Notes: generated by a model not told the origin, from the sequence alone. A stretch of 64,000 bases of DNA from Gambelia wislizenii (GCA_030847615.1 JAUMIR010000005.1:215000645-215064644); one strand, 5' to 3'; counted from the stretch's first letter, positions 33,985 through 45,993 are shown. Translations and numbers: made by a program.

Positions 33985-35067
33985 AGATACAGAACAGACA
34001 GAACCAACACATTACATCTTTTACCCCAGATGCAGTGGAGACCAGTATCATCTCAAGATGGGGGAAGGTTCATTGGATTTGCATTTCCATACCTAAACAT
34101 CTCCCCTTACTTCTCACACAACAAAATACATCTTTCCTTAGAAATGCACACATTTGTGAGACTTGAGATCAATTTGGAAGAGAAAAAAATGCACAGAAAA
34201 CCATGTGTACATTTGAAACATGCTTGCAACTAAAAATGAGTTCATTTAAAAATATGAGCAACAAATGCATACATTCTGGAAGCATACACAATATATAATT
34301 TATTGTACTGAAACAGCAAGGCATTAGAATGTTGGTAGGGAAATGAGATATTCAATGAGAAGAATGACAGATTTTCATATATCCGGTGTTACAGTGACTA
34401 AACTGGTGACAAAAAAAATTGTTCACAAACTTAAAAAAAAAAATCTATAGGGAGCTCTAGTTTCTGGCCAATTCAATGACTACATTTTTGCCACTATCAT
34501 GCCACAAACATTACAGGACAAAGCTAAGTCTTTATACTCAGTGAGACAAAAGTGGGACCAAAGGAGGGTCTGGAATTAGTTGGAGGAATCATTTCCGCCT
34601 GGTCCTTACACCCTTCTACTTGCAGTATGATGGAAGTTATCGGCTTCAGATGCCACCATCTAATATGGCATATTCTCACCCTTTCTACCTGGTTATGAGT
34701 CAGCCTTATCATTAAGCATTAAGCAATTGCTGGTCATAGGTGACCAGCAATTGCATGCAGACAAATGCATGGGATTCCACAGAGGCAAGTGAGCAGACTG
34801 ATTTCAGACACAATGACTGCTGCATATTTTGTCTGTGTTCAGCACAGAGGGCTGCTACAAGAGAGAAACCACTTCTCCTTCCACCACAGAAATGCAAATC
34901 TCTCTCACTTCTCTGCCAGCCCCCAGCACACTAGTTTTTGCAGCAATTACTAGGCCTAGTTTTCTATTAATTTTTGTGATATTACTGGCAAGATTATTAT
35001 ACATATTTATTGTAAGGAGTAGCCATGTCCCAATGTATTCATCTCCTGCCAAGCATAATTAATTCTT
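33985..35067. other. unassigned non-coding DNA
   Basis: No gene was recognised. A short inverted pair GCAATTGCTGGTCA / TGACCAGCAATTGC occurs at about 34723-34754. Confidence 0.45.
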
Positions 35068-35150
35068 GTAACTTATTTATCGAATTAATTTATATCCCAC
35101 CTTTTTCTCGATATGGTACTCAACATGGAACCCAAGGCAACTTAAATATT
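35068..35150 (-). mobile_element. LINE (L2-type) 3' tail fragment
   Basis: The plus strand reads TTTATCGAATTAATTTATAT, CCCACCTTTTTCTCGATATG and ACCCAAGGCAACTTAAAT, the antisense of the usual L2 end (AAGGTGGGATATAAAT). Confidence 0.55.
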
Positions 35151-35261
35151 GTGATATAAATTTCATTCTCACAGGCAAGAACAAATAATCTTACCATTTG
35201 TCCCCTCACTGTGAGAAAATTGTCAAAAACTGTGCAGTTTCAGATTATTCACTGTTCGGGA

Positions 35262-35510
35262 CTTGTTCTGTGCCAGAAATACTGTATATGTTGGGTGGGG
35301 GGTTCTGTGCAGAAAGCAAGTTTCTTGTGTGGAAAAGAACATTTTCTGTGTAGAAAACTGCTATTTCTTGTGCAGAAATGAGCATTTTCTGTGCAGAAAT
35401 GTTATTTTCCGTGCACAATTTTTTTTCCGTGCCAAAAGAGAATCTATGTGCAGAAATGTTATCTTTTGCACAGAAAATGCCATGTGCATTTTTCATGCAG
35501 AAGTCATGAA
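35262..35510. repeat. array of imperfect CTGTGCAGAAA units
   Basis: About eleven imperfect units of the type TTTTCTGTGCAGAAATG follow each other at 15-30 nt spacing. Each unit is itself palindromic (TTCTGTGCAGAA-like). Related units occur at 10.9-11.05 kb and 40.44-40.89 kb, where they are more decayed. Confidence 0.7.
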
Positions 35511-37289
35511 CTACAAAGATTCTCTGCTATCTAGGAGTCTCCTCATCAGTTTTCCCAATACTCAAGAAGCCAATTTTTCAACATTTTTGCAAATGTTTTC
35601 AAATATCCTTTCCATCCTTAGTTGAACAAAAGACTTTTCACCATTTTGATTTGAGGTGTGCAAATGTGTAATTCAAAAGCCTTGAATTATGAGCCATAAC
35701 AGGGCACAGAACTTTACAGAGGACAAGAGAATTGCTCCCATACTGGAGAGCTCACAGTCTAGAAGATGGTGTTCGAACATTCTTTCATTTGGATGTTACT
35801 CACTTCCAAAAGGGCTGAGTTAAGTCACAGAGAGATTGCTTTGATTCAGTAGACTTAACTCTGTGATAGCTTTGCTTAATCCTTAGCAACACTGTTTAAC
35901 AAACCTCTCTTGGTTGTTCCTGCAGATAGACAGTGCAAATAGCCAGCTGACAGTATATGACTGTGCAACTAGCCAGCTACCTCCTGCCAGCCAGAGGTAC
36001 ATGCTTCTGGCCAAAGGAGAAGGAAACTGCATTGGCAGTTGCAGTGTGAAAGAACCTACAAGAAGGTTCCATGCCATAGCAGAAAGATGAGGAGTAGGAA
36101 AAGGAGAAGGCAATGATGAACACCAGTTGCTAAAAAAAGAAGGCAACAATTTCTGCTCCACACCGTCTCCCATCAGAGTCCAACTTTCCAGCACTCCACT
36201 GCTTTAGGTGACCATCTCAACCATCCTCAATACTGCAAAGGAAACCTTAACCATCTATGTTATTTACACACCATTTCCTAAACCACAGTGCTTACACTCA
36301 CCTTGTCACCAACCCACTGCAGTCACAAACAAGTTCTAATATATTACTGTAGCCAGTTGTAAAAAGGTCCACATAGCTAACAGCATCCCTGAGAAATAGG
36401 TTATACAGCACTGATCCCCCTAGAGCCTTAAACATCAGTCTAAAATATATGGAACAGCAACCCTAGGTCTATTATTTTAGTTGCAGCTGGCTAGTTTGCA
36501 ATTTATAGTTTCCAAACAAATTGAAATCTATTCAGCAAGTATATATTATTCAGGACTTTGGGACATCTTGTGCTACCCTGCAGCATGAAGAGAGCTGTAC
36601 CAATAAGCTGGAGGTGTCTGTGGACTTGGTTTAACGAATTGTTGTAGATCAACAGGCATACATTGCCATTCATAACTATCCCACTGTTATAAACCAAAAA
36701 GAAATACAACACTCATAAAAAATATCACATTCTTCATTTTTGAAATAAGACAAGGACCAAACTTCCATTTGCATTTGGAAGGACTTTAGTAATTCAATAT
36801 TTTTACATTTAAGGGGGGGGGGAATCAACTTGCCACTGGAATTATATTTTTTCATGTATAACCTTACTTTTCTTCTCCTCATTAACTTTTTGACATCACC
36901 AGCATAGTTTTCCTGTGTGAATTCCATTACCAGCACAACACATGATGATAAATACTGTTGACAATCTTTTAAAAGCTTTACTCAAAATGACATCAACTTA
37001 AAGGAGTGAACTAGTTCCTCTGCCTATAATTATAATCAAATTATAATTTTAACCATTTTAATTTAAAGGGATGTTTTGTTTAGAATATCCATTTGTCATA
37101 AATAATGTGCTCTTGAACAAAAACATGGCTTAGAATTGGTTATAAGCATTCAAGTAGCATACTTCAGCAACAACAGAAGACTTCAAACAGAAGTAAGATG
37201 CTGCAGAACTAGAATTTATTAACAAATTGCTTTCTTTTTCCTGGGATTCAAAGTTTTTTATCAATAATGTTTATACTTATACCTACTGG
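35511..37289. other. unassigned non-coding DNA
   Basis: No gene or known repeat was recognised. A very AT-rich patch with ATAATTATAATCAAATTATAA lies around 37025-37046. Confidence 0.45.
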
Positions 37290-38752
37290 GTGATAATCTT
37301 TGAGAACTCTTGGGGAACAGGAAAAATCCCAGCAGACTGGAGGAGGGCAAACATTGTTCCCATCTTCAAAAAGGGGAAAAAAGAGGATCCCAACAATTAT
37401 TGTCCAGTTAGTCTGACATCAATACCAGGGAAGATTCTAGAGCAGATCATTAAATAGAGAGTCTGTGAACATTTAGAAGGCAATGCCATCATCACAAAAA
37501 GTCAACATGGGTTTCAGAGAAACAAGTCATGCCAGACTAATCTGATCTCTTTTTTTGATAAAGTCACCAGCTTGGTAAATGAAGGGAACGCTGTGGACAT
37601 CGCATACCTTGATTTCAGTAAGGCCTTGGACAAGGTTCCCCATGACTGCAAACAAGCTTGTAAAATGTGGGCTAGACAAGTTAACTGTTCAATGGATTTG
37701 TAATTGGTTAACCGGCCGAACCCAAAGGGTACTCAGCAGTGGCTCCTCTTCATCTTGGAAATATGTGACCAGTGGGGTGCCACAGGGTTCTATCCTGGGC
37801 CCAGTGCTATTCAACATCTTTATCAATGACTTGGATGAGGGAATTAGGGGCATACTTATTAAATTTGCAGATGACACCAAATTAGGAGGAGTAGCGAATA
37901 CCCTAGAGGACAGGATCAAAATTCAGAATGACCTGGATAGACTGGAGAGTTGGGCCAAAGCTAACAAAATGAAATTCAATCTGGAGAAATGTAAAGTACT
38001 GCACTTAGGACGGAAAAATGAAATGCACAGATATAGGATGGGAGAGACCTGGCTGAATGAGACTAGATGCGAAAGGGATCTAGGAGTCCTAGTAGACCAC
38101 AAGTTGAACATGAGTCAACAGTGTGATACGGCAGCTAAAAAGGCCAATGCGATTTTGGACTGTATCAATAAAAGTATAATGTCTAGATCAAGGGAAGTTA
38201 TACTGCCGCTCTATTCTGCCTTGGTCAGACCACACTTAGAATACTGTGTCCAGTTCTGGGCATCACAATTCAAAAAAGATATTGACAAATTGGAGCGTGT
38301 CCAGAGAAGGGCAACTAAAATGGTGAAAGGTCTGGAAACGATGCCTTATGAGGAGAGACTTAGGGAGCCGGGTATGTTTAGCCTGGAAAAAAGACGGTTA
38401 AGAGGCAATATGATAGCCCTGTTTAAGTATTTGAAGGGGTGTCACGCTGAGGATGGAGCAAGCTTGTTTTCTGCTGCTCCAGAGACTGGAACACGGAGCA
38501 ATGGATTCAGGCTCCAGGAACAGAGATGCCACCTCAACATTAGGAGGAACTTTTTGACAGTAAGAGCTGTTCGGCAGTGAAACGCACTCCCTCGGAGCGT
38601 GGTGGGGTCTCCTTCCTTTGAGGTCTTTAAACAGAGGCTGGATTGCCATCTGTCAGGGATTCTTTGATCATGATTTCCTGCGTGGCAGGGGGTTGGACTG
38701 GATGGCCCTCGTGATCTCTTCCAACTCTACAATGCTATGCTATGCTATGTTA
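37290..38752 (+). mobile_element. CR1 LINE, 5'-truncated, with 3' end
   Basis: The element starts inside the reverse-transcriptase gene and runs to the 3' terminus, which ends CTGGATGGCCCTCGTGATC, then a run of ATGCT units (38731-38748) instead of the usual ATTCTATG octamer. Copies of the same family occur at 390, 11.1, 43.2, 51.3 and 61.5 kb. The missing 5' end is the common outcome of incomplete target-primed reverse transcription. Confidence 0.92.
37310..38676 (+). pseudogene. CR1 reverse transcriptase pseudogene
   Basis: The conceptual product is the C-terminal two thirds of a CR1 ORF2 protein, lacking the endonuclease. Visible in order: PADWRRANIVPIFKKG and SLTSIPGKILEQ (RT block 1, 37310-37450), AYLDFSKALDKVPHD (block A, about 37600), GVPQGSILGPVLFNIFINDL (block B, about 37775), KFADDTKLGG with the catalytic FADD (about 37862), and LGVLVDHKLNMS (thumb). 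Damage includes an in-frame stop after LEQIIK (37458-37460), a small deletion with frame shift near 37640-37660, and a TGG-to-TGA change at 38578-38580 (the 43.2-kb copy keeps TGG). After that stop the frame continues with [18 protein letters not shown]. From about 37660 to 38580 it is open. Confidence 0.92.
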
Positions 38753-39517
38753 TATATTGAATTCTTAGTTGCTTACATTGTTTTATACCTCAGTTATTTA
38801 TACTAAGCCAAAATCCAACTGCTGGTCTCAGAGTAGACCCATTGAACTAATTACTGAACAGTAAGTCAATACTTACGTAAATCCTATTGGTTTAAGTTGG
38901 GACTAGTAATGGATGTAGGCCATCATATGCTATCTCTGAACCACTGTGCACATTTTATCTATTAACCAGTGGTGAACAGAATGTAGATCTGGAACTATTT
39001 GTACATCTCTCAGAGACCGAAGTAAGTCAACAAGTATTTCTGAATCACAACTTTTTAACAACAGAAGCAAAAAAAGGGCACCCCCTGTCCTAACTTATAC
39101 TGCTGAAATGAAGAAATCTCGAGACAGACATGAGCTTCGTTCTGTTCTTCTTCTCAAAATAAATTCCTGGACTGAGAATTCTTTAATCCTGTTTGGGCAC
39201 TCAAGAACTAGTGTGATTTACCTGTTTCCTTATGTAACAAGCAACTTTCTAAACAGGAAAGCTTCCTTGCATTGAGGAATTCAGAACACTGTGTAATTAA
39301 GTGGCTTTGTAAGGGCATTCACCTTCTCTTCAAAGGGCATTTACATTTCTCAGTTCAGGCATTGGCATCAGTGTTGGTATACATAGGTCATTAGTATAGG
39401 GTTGGCATGCAGAGCCACACCCCCTCCCATGTCATTATTTCCACATTGGTTGTTGTCTTTTTCAAAGCTGAACATGTCCACACCAGTATCTAAGTTCAAC
39501 CAACATAGATTTTTTTT
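38753..39517. other. unassigned non-coding DNA
   Basis: No gene was recognised. About 38805-38925 has words (TCTCAGAGTAGACCCATTGA, ATCCTATTGGTTTAAGTTGG) like a dispersed squamate repeat. Nothing else stands out. Confidence 0.4.
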
Positions 39518-40210
39518 GTGGGGGGGTTTCCCGGCTGTGAGGCTGTGTTCTAGAATATTCCTGACATTTCACTTGCATCTTTGGCTGCATCTTCAGAAAA
39601 TGGTGGGGGGGGTTATATACTATGAGTCCCTGTTGAAGAGGATTAGTATCTAAATTTGTGTATTCAGTTGTTGGATGTTCAGTTCTTATGGGGAAGGTTA
39701 TGTGAAGGGGATTAGTGTCTGTTTAGCTCATGGTCCATTGTCTGCTAGGAAGCCACCTGTCCCTGGGTGAAGTTCATTTGCATGTGCTGAGTTTTTATTT
39801 TGATGTTTTTCAGGACTGGTAGCCAAACTTTGCTTACTTTTAGGATTTCCTCTTTCCTGTTGAAGTTGTCCAGATGTTTGTGGATTTCAATAGCTTCCCT
39901 GTGCATTCTGACCTGATACACCAAAATAAAAACTCAACACATGCAAATGAACTTCACCCAGAGACAGGGGGCTCCCCAGCAGACAACGGACCATGAGCTA
40001 AATAGACACTAATCCCCCTCGCATATCCTCCCACCCTAAGAACTGAGTATCCTGCAACTGAATACACACATTTACATACTAATTTTCTTCAATGGGGACT
40101 CACAGTATATAAACCCCACACACCACTATTCTCTGAAGATACCAGCCACAGATGAAGGTGAAATGTCAGGAATAAACTCTTCTAGAACATGGCCTCACAG
40201 CCTGGAAACC
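39518..40210 (-). mobile_element. Penelope-like element with inverted terminal regions
   Basis: A central coding scrap (39806-39911, minus strand) is flanked by two inverted copies of one non-coding region of about 290 nt: left arm about 39518-39805, right arm about 39912-40210. Matching words include ATGCAAATGAACTTCACCCA, GCTCATGGTCCATTGTCTGC against its right-arm counterpart, and GAAATGTCAGGAATA. Penelope-like elements typically end in such terminal repeats in direct or inverted arrangement. Both arms carry the hammerhead-like block (C/A)AGATG(A/C)A, then GTGAAATGTC. The phrase TAAACTCTTCTAGAACATGG is familiar from squamate genomes. Most of the reverse transcriptase is gone. Confidence 0.75.
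39806..39911 (-). pseudogene. GIY-YIG endonuclease C-terminal scrap of Penelope-like element
   Basis: Read on the minus strand, this stretch gives about 35 residues including REAIEIHKHLDNFNRKEE and VWLPVL. Penelope-like proteins end in this way (REAIEI.KHP.NFNREDG...W.PVL), at the end of the GIY-YIG endonuclease that nicks the target. The GIY-YIG catalytic motif itself and the reverse transcriptase are not present. No start codon is expected, as this is the interior of a protein. Confidence 0.75.
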
Positions 40211-40437
40211 TATGGATGCCAGCCGTGAAAGCCTTTGACTTCACATTCAACCAATATGTTTCCCATAGCAAACCATAACTTGGTAACTTTTTTTAATAGA
40301 ATATTCTAAGAGTTAAGACTCACAAGGCTATTAGATTTTGCATTAGACCATAATCCAAAAGAATTAAGGATTAGTATTAAGGATAGAAAGAATATCTGAA
40401 AATATTCCAAAAAAATGTCAAAAAAACCCTCATGTTT

Positions 40438-40890
40438 TTCTAGTGTTGAGAAACCCTGACAAGAAGAATCCTGGACTGATGAGACTCTTCACAGTTCTGA
40501 ACTTTTTCTGTGCAAAATTCACTTTTTTTTTTTTTTTTTTTGCACAGAAAACAGCAATGCAGGAAACAGCATTTTCTTCATGGAAGATAATATTTCAACT
40601 TAGAAATGTATGTTGTTGTTTTAAAAAAAGCTGTAATTGGGGATTTGTTCTACATGCAATTTGTACATGGTTGATTTACATAGAAAACAGCATATTCTGC
40701 ACAGAAAACATTAGAATATTATTTTCCATGCAGAAAATGCGGTTTCCTATGCAAATCAACCATGCACAAATTTTACACAGAACAAATCCCTAATTATTTT
40801 TCTGTACAGGAATTAATAGTTAAGCATTGACTTGTGCAGAAAATGCTGTTTTCTGTGCATAACAACCACATGTGTGAATTTTTGCAGATT
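40438..40890. repeat. CTGTGCAGAAA-type repeat family, long copy
   Basis: It opens with GTTGAGAAACCCTGACAAGA and contains dispersed units TTTTCTGTGCA, TGCACAGAAAACAGC, TTCTGCACAGAAAACAT, CCATGCAGAAAATGCGG and TGTGCAGAAAATGCTG. A 20-nt T run at 40513-40532 interrupts it. Units occur in both orientations since each is nearly self-complementary. Class unknown. Confidence 0.55.
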
Positions 40891-42842
40891 AAGACCCAAA
40901 TTGCGAATAGCCTTTGACTGTTGTGAGGTTTTCAGAGACTACTCAGTGTAAAGAAAATTGCTTAAATTACTCATTGTTACCTTCAAGAAGAAACTTAGTG
41001 AAGAATTACATCCCTAATTAGTACTCAGAACCAAACATAGTTCGCATATATTCAGTATATTACATAGTACCTCACATACTTTAGGCAGTTTATAACAAAA
41101 TGAGGAAAACAATATAATAAAACAATGCACCACAAAACCTTTAAAACCAGCTCTTACTTGCAAATGGACCTAAGAGCAAAGTCCGTCATGCACTGATTAA
41201 AGCTCATGGCAGATTTCATTCATGATTCCCAAAGTCTACCTGACACAGGTAATCATTTCATTTTATCCCTGTAAGCTAAGAAAGGACTACCAGTCTACCG
41301 ATTTCAGAGTATCTGTCCATACCCTCAAGAATGCAGCCATCAAGTCACAGCTCTTGTAGGCTGCCACAGAATTTCTGAACATCCCCATTTTCATATCCTT
41401 TTGAATTCTTATGTATTCTTCTGTTACTGCTTCAATTCCATCAATAAATTCTATGGCTGTGATTTTAAAAAGGTAGTAGTAGTAGTCATCCTTAAATCTC
41501 ACTGAAATGCAACAAATTCGTCATACATTATTTCTCTGGCCTAGGTATAACTTCCTCTGGATTGGTCCGTATGAGTTTGGAATGTATATAATAATGTGAA
41601 CACCATCTGCTATTGACAACCAAACAGGTGATTAGCACTAGGCACCAGCTGTTCTCAGTGTGTGTGTGAGTGTGTGTGTGTGTGTGTATAATCCCCCATT
41701 TTTGACATTCACATAAACATATAGAAAAACCAATAACTGTCTAAAATTGTCTCAGTGTTGACAAGAGGGAATTTTTTTCCCTGTAAGTGTTCCAATGTAT
41801 TTTATATCCTCGGCTTATGTTGAATGAATTAATGCAGCAGCTTAAGCAAGAAGCAGTTTCCATGGTTACACTGGAGACCTTCTAAATATAGTGCCTGATG
41901 TAACCAGTTAAAGAGACTGTGTACAAAATTGATGTGTATTTCTGTATGAAGGCTTCCTGTAGTACAGTCGTCTGAAAAGTGCCCACATCACTGCTTAATA
42001 CTGTTTTGGAAATTATTCCTGTTGTCCCAAGGTCTCCTGTTTCTCCAGGTTCTGCCATTTAGTAGTTTACAGGCTGAAAGCATCAGGGGAATGCACTGCC
42101 TTCTTATTACTCTTAATGTTAGGTGTAAAATTACACCTGGAACTTTATGCCCCAGTTGTCCAGCAAGTTTTATAAGCATATACAACCCAGACACTTGAAA
42201 TCCTATTATCCTATTATTAAATCCTATTATCCTATTATCCATCTCCTTACATTACAAATGTATCTGTTTTCCTGCCACCCACCCAAGTCAGGTTTGTTGC
42301 ATCATAATCTCCATTTTAAGGTTACCAGAAAGAAAAACAATCCAATTCAGGGTTGCTGACTTTATTGTTCCCTTTGCTGTTACCACAAATGTTCTGATAC
42401 TGTAGCTCAGGGGATTCGAGCTCTAACAGAGGATTCCAAGTACTTCATCAAACTACCAATTCCAGGATTCCAAAGGAAGAAGACTTTGCTATAATGTCCT
42501 ATAAAAGTGTAGTGCTATGATTGTGCTATAACAATGTAGTGCTGTATACTGTGTAATGTGGATCCACCAATGGAACAGTTTTAACTCTATCGCTGTTTTG
42601 CCAAGTGCCAAGTGCCCTCTCAATAAATGTTATACCTAAAATGGACTGGTTTACCTTTACATTCATACACCAGGGCTCAAAAATCCTACTGTGTTGCAGA
42701 ACTGCAATGTTCAAAAGGACCAAACTACTTTTGCTATCTAAACTTAAAAATAGAACTGCTCACCTGCTGCTCAGGGCTAGGCAGTAACTGGTTAAAAAAT
42801 AATTACCAATATTTGGTTACTGTGGTGTTGTAGGCTATATTT
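40891..42842. other. unassigned non-coding DNA with microsatellite
   Basis: No gene was recognised. A TG run lies at about 41657-41689. A direct repeat of TCCTATTATCCTATTAT occurs at about 42201-42240. Confidence 0.45.
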
Positions 42843-42952
42843 CAGAGGAAGGAACTGACAAAACCACCTCTGAGTATACCTTGCCAAGAAAACTCTATGA
42901 AAATTATGAGGTCATCATAAGTCAATGGGCGACTTGAAGGCACACACACACA
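42843..42952 (+). mobile_element. Sauria-type SINE, 3' half
   Basis: The words CTCTGAGTATACCTTGCCAA, GAAAACTCTATGAAAATTAT and GTCATCATAAGTCAATGGGC followed by GACTTGAAGGCACACACAC are the body and tail of the SINE at 32197-32418. The tRNA-like head is missing. Confidence 0.75.
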
Positions 42953-43205
42953 TCTGGTTACTTATAATTGGTTCCATTTCCAATTATGGGGAAGTGGGGA
43001 AGGAGCTGCTTTAAGAAATTATGACTATAATGGTAACCTAGCTAATTTGAGGGCCTTAACACTATGCTGACAATTTTTATCATGAACTTTCCATTTCTCT
43101 GTGTGTGTACGCAAGAGAGATTGAGAAAAAGGCATAAGCAACAACAACAACAACAACAAAGGCATGATTACAGTCAATCTGATTTAGGAAAAAACTTCCT
43201 AAAGG

Positions 43206-43764
43206 GAAGTAATAGTGCTGCTCTATTCTGCCTTGGTCAGACCTCACCTGGAATACTGTGTCCAGTTCTGGGCACCACAATTCAAAAAGGATATTGACAA
43301 ATTGGAGCATGTCCAGAGAAGGGCAACTAAAATGGTGAAAGGTCTGGAAACAATGCCTTATGAGGAGAGACTTGGGGAGCTGGGTATGTTTAGCCTGGAA
43401 AAATGATGGTTAAGAGGCGATATGATAGCCCTGTTTAAGCATTTGAAGGGGTGTCACACTGAGGATGGAGCAGGCTTGTTTTCTGCTGCTCCAGAGACTG
43501 GAACACGGAGCAATGGATGCAAGCTCTAGGAACAGAGACTCCACCTCAACATTAGGAGGAATTTTCTGACAGTAAGAGCTGTTCGGCAGTGGAACACACT
43601 CCCTCGGAGCGTGGTGAGGTCTCCTTCCTTGGACGTCTTTAAACAGAGGCTGGATGGCCATCTGTCGGGGATGCTTTGATCGTGATTTCCTGTGTGGCAG
43701 GGGTTGGACTGGATGGCCCTCGTGGTCTCTTCCAGCTCTGCAATTCTATGATTCTATGATTCTC
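43206..43764 (+). mobile_element. CR1 LINE, 5'-truncated, 3' end intact
   Basis: It starts at the RT thumb region (AGTAATAGTGCTGCTCTATT) and ends with CTGCAATTCTATGATTCTAT plus a further partial octamer, the CR1 3' signature. The first frame encodes [20 protein letters not shown] and [18 protein letters not shown], then meets a stop after MFSLEK (43404-43406, TGA). Few other lesions are visible, so it looks younger than the copies at 11 and 51 kb. Confidence 0.9.
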
Positions 43765-44214
43765 TCTGACCAGAAATTTAACAATTACGAAGACTTCAAT
43801 GGAACTTGAATAGAACTATCCCCTCAGAAGTAGCAATAAAGTTTTATAGTTAATTATGAGCTCACTCAGTACCTTGGCTGTTTGGATTTGTCTCCAATGC
43901 AGTGGGAGGGTAAGAAAATGGACCACGTTTCTGTAAGAAAATAAAACAGCCTGTTATGCCCATGGAACACCACAATAAAACTTACAAGACATTCTTCATA
44001 TATTTGGGGAAATAATTTATAATTACAGCCTCAGACCAGAATACTAATTTATGGATATTCCCCTTCTTCCTTAAGGATATAATCTCAGTCCATGTTCTGA
44101 GTATTTCTACCTTTCCATATTATGTGGTTGCCAATCAGATGCAAGACTTCTTCTGTGCGGGCACCATCAGTTTGGAATACTTTCCCTGCAAATATTCACT
44201 CTTCCTCATGCGAG

Positions 44215-44427
44215 TGTATGTGCCCTCAGTTTGCCTGTCAACTTAGTTCATAGGGTTTTCTTAGACAAGGAATAGTCAGAGATGGGTTTGCCATTTCCAT
44301 CCTCTCAAATATAGCCTATAGCACCTGGTATTCATTTGGTGGTCTCCCATCCAAGTACTAACCAGAACTGACCCTGCTTAGCTTCCAAGATAAAATAGGG
44401 ATCTGGTGTCTTTAGGGTATTTAGGCC
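44215..44427 (-). mobile_element. 5S rRNA-derived SINE, copy 1
   Basis: On the minus strand the head copies the 3' half of 5S rRNA: TTGGAAGCTAAGCAGGGTCA (A-box region) and GTACTTGGATGGGAGACCAC (C-box region), at about 44338-44413. The tail on the other side is the Bov-B/Sauria type (TGCCCTCAGTTTGCCTGTCA and ACTTAGTTCATAGGG). The internal 5S promoter elements look well kept. It is not a 5S rRNA gene, because the 5' part of 5S is absent. Confidence 0.85.
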
Positions 44428-44896
44428 ACCTAAATTAGGTCCAAGTTCAACATTGTTTTGTGGGAGGTTTTTGTTTGCTTTTTTTTGGCTTTGGTTTTTG
44501 TTGTTTAACAGTCAATCAATTAATAATTCTCCCTTTTGCTGTTGTCAGGATCAGCCCATGTTCTTCCACAATTACAGTGGAAAAGAAATGTCTCCCCCCA
44601 TCACACAACAATGACAGTGGCAATCCCTCCCAGAGGAGGATGTGGCAGTGGCACTCACTTCAGCTCAAGAAGGAGGCTGAAATAGCACCAGCAGTGCACA
44701 TGCCTCCCACCCACCTGCCCACTGCCTGAGAAAAACACTGTGTCCACACACACCATCCTGAAAAGGAGGAAGATGTATAACTTCCACCCATACTTCCAAC
44801 TTCCCCCCTAAAGAGATGAAAGACATGATGTCCATACCCCACTCACCTGTGTGCACAGGAGGAGGAGAAACATCCTCTGAAAGACAGGATTATAAG

Positions 44897-44901
<5 letters not shown>

Positions 44902-44980
<79 letters not shown>
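44902..44980. repeat. compound TC/AC microsatellite
   Basis: About 22 TC units followed directly by about 18 AC units. Confidence 0.97.
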
Positions 44981-44985
<5 letters not shown>

Positions 44986-45993
44986 TATGCAGGATGTGCA
45001 GGCAGCCACAAGAGAAAGTTTGTGTCACTGCCAGAGACTAGCTGTTAAGAACTATGCAGGACAGTATGGGAAGCAGCAAACTTGCCACCTAAGGCTTACT
45101 GAGGCTAACATCGGAACTAGCCCTGGCTATTGTTATTTCTTTTTCTGGGTTCATATGTTTTTATTGCAATTTTATCATTAATTGTTTCATTCTAGATCAG
45201 TAAACCAGTGTGAATGTAAAGAATCAATACTGTAGTATACATAAACTGTTGACTTAAACAGTTGAGCCCCATTGCTACATGTTATGCTCGATAAATATGA
45301 ACTGCAAGCAGACTTTTGCTGCTGAAGGCAGGAAGCTGCCTATTGCCAGAGTCTGCACACATAGTAAGAGGCATATATTGGCAGATATTGGAAGGGTAGG
45401 GGGGTTGAAAAGCCTGGATCCTGTGTCCACCTTGGAAAGTCAGGCCTCATTTTAAAGTACAAACTGGAATTTTCCTCCCTCTTGCTGACAAGGAAATGGT
45501 CTCTTTGAGAGCTATATCTGCTGCTTAACTGACTGGCTTTTCTCCACTGAATGGAGACTCTGCCAAACTGACTCAGATTGGTACACACACCCACATTGTA
45601 AGGTATTGTACAGTTTCTAGAGATATTGGGCAACCCTAATTGGATTTCAAAAGAGGGCACTTGATTGGCATTGTCTAATGTGTGCAGCTCCATTGTTTGT
45701 CTCTCCCAGGCCATCTAAGAGTCAATTCCAATGCCCTGAGGGTGAAAGGCAAAGTCACGCTCATATCTGCCCTTTGCACAGAAGCCATAGGCTTTGCACT
45801 CATCACTTTAAGCACATGGGCTGATTTGAACCCTCCAACAGAATAACATTCCCTGCCCAGAGGTGTCTCCTTCACTCCAGGAGACAACTCCAGAGTTAGG
45901 AAAGGGTTATATATAGGCCAGAAAGGAGGAGGGTCTGGCACTCTCTCTCTCTCTCTGTCTGTCTCCACTCTCTGCAGAAACTCTCCTCAGAAA
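44981..45993. other. unassigned non-coding DNA
   Basis: No gene was recognised. A short CT/GT-rich run occurs at 45942-45966. Open frames show no known domain. Confidence 0.45.

Noticed and set aside
35262..35510. CRISPR-like array
   Set aside because: The units are imperfect, palindromic and irregularly spaced, and the window is clearly vertebrate DNA.
44338..44413. 5S rRNA gene
   Set aside because: Only the 3' part of 5S is present and it is joined to a SINE tail.
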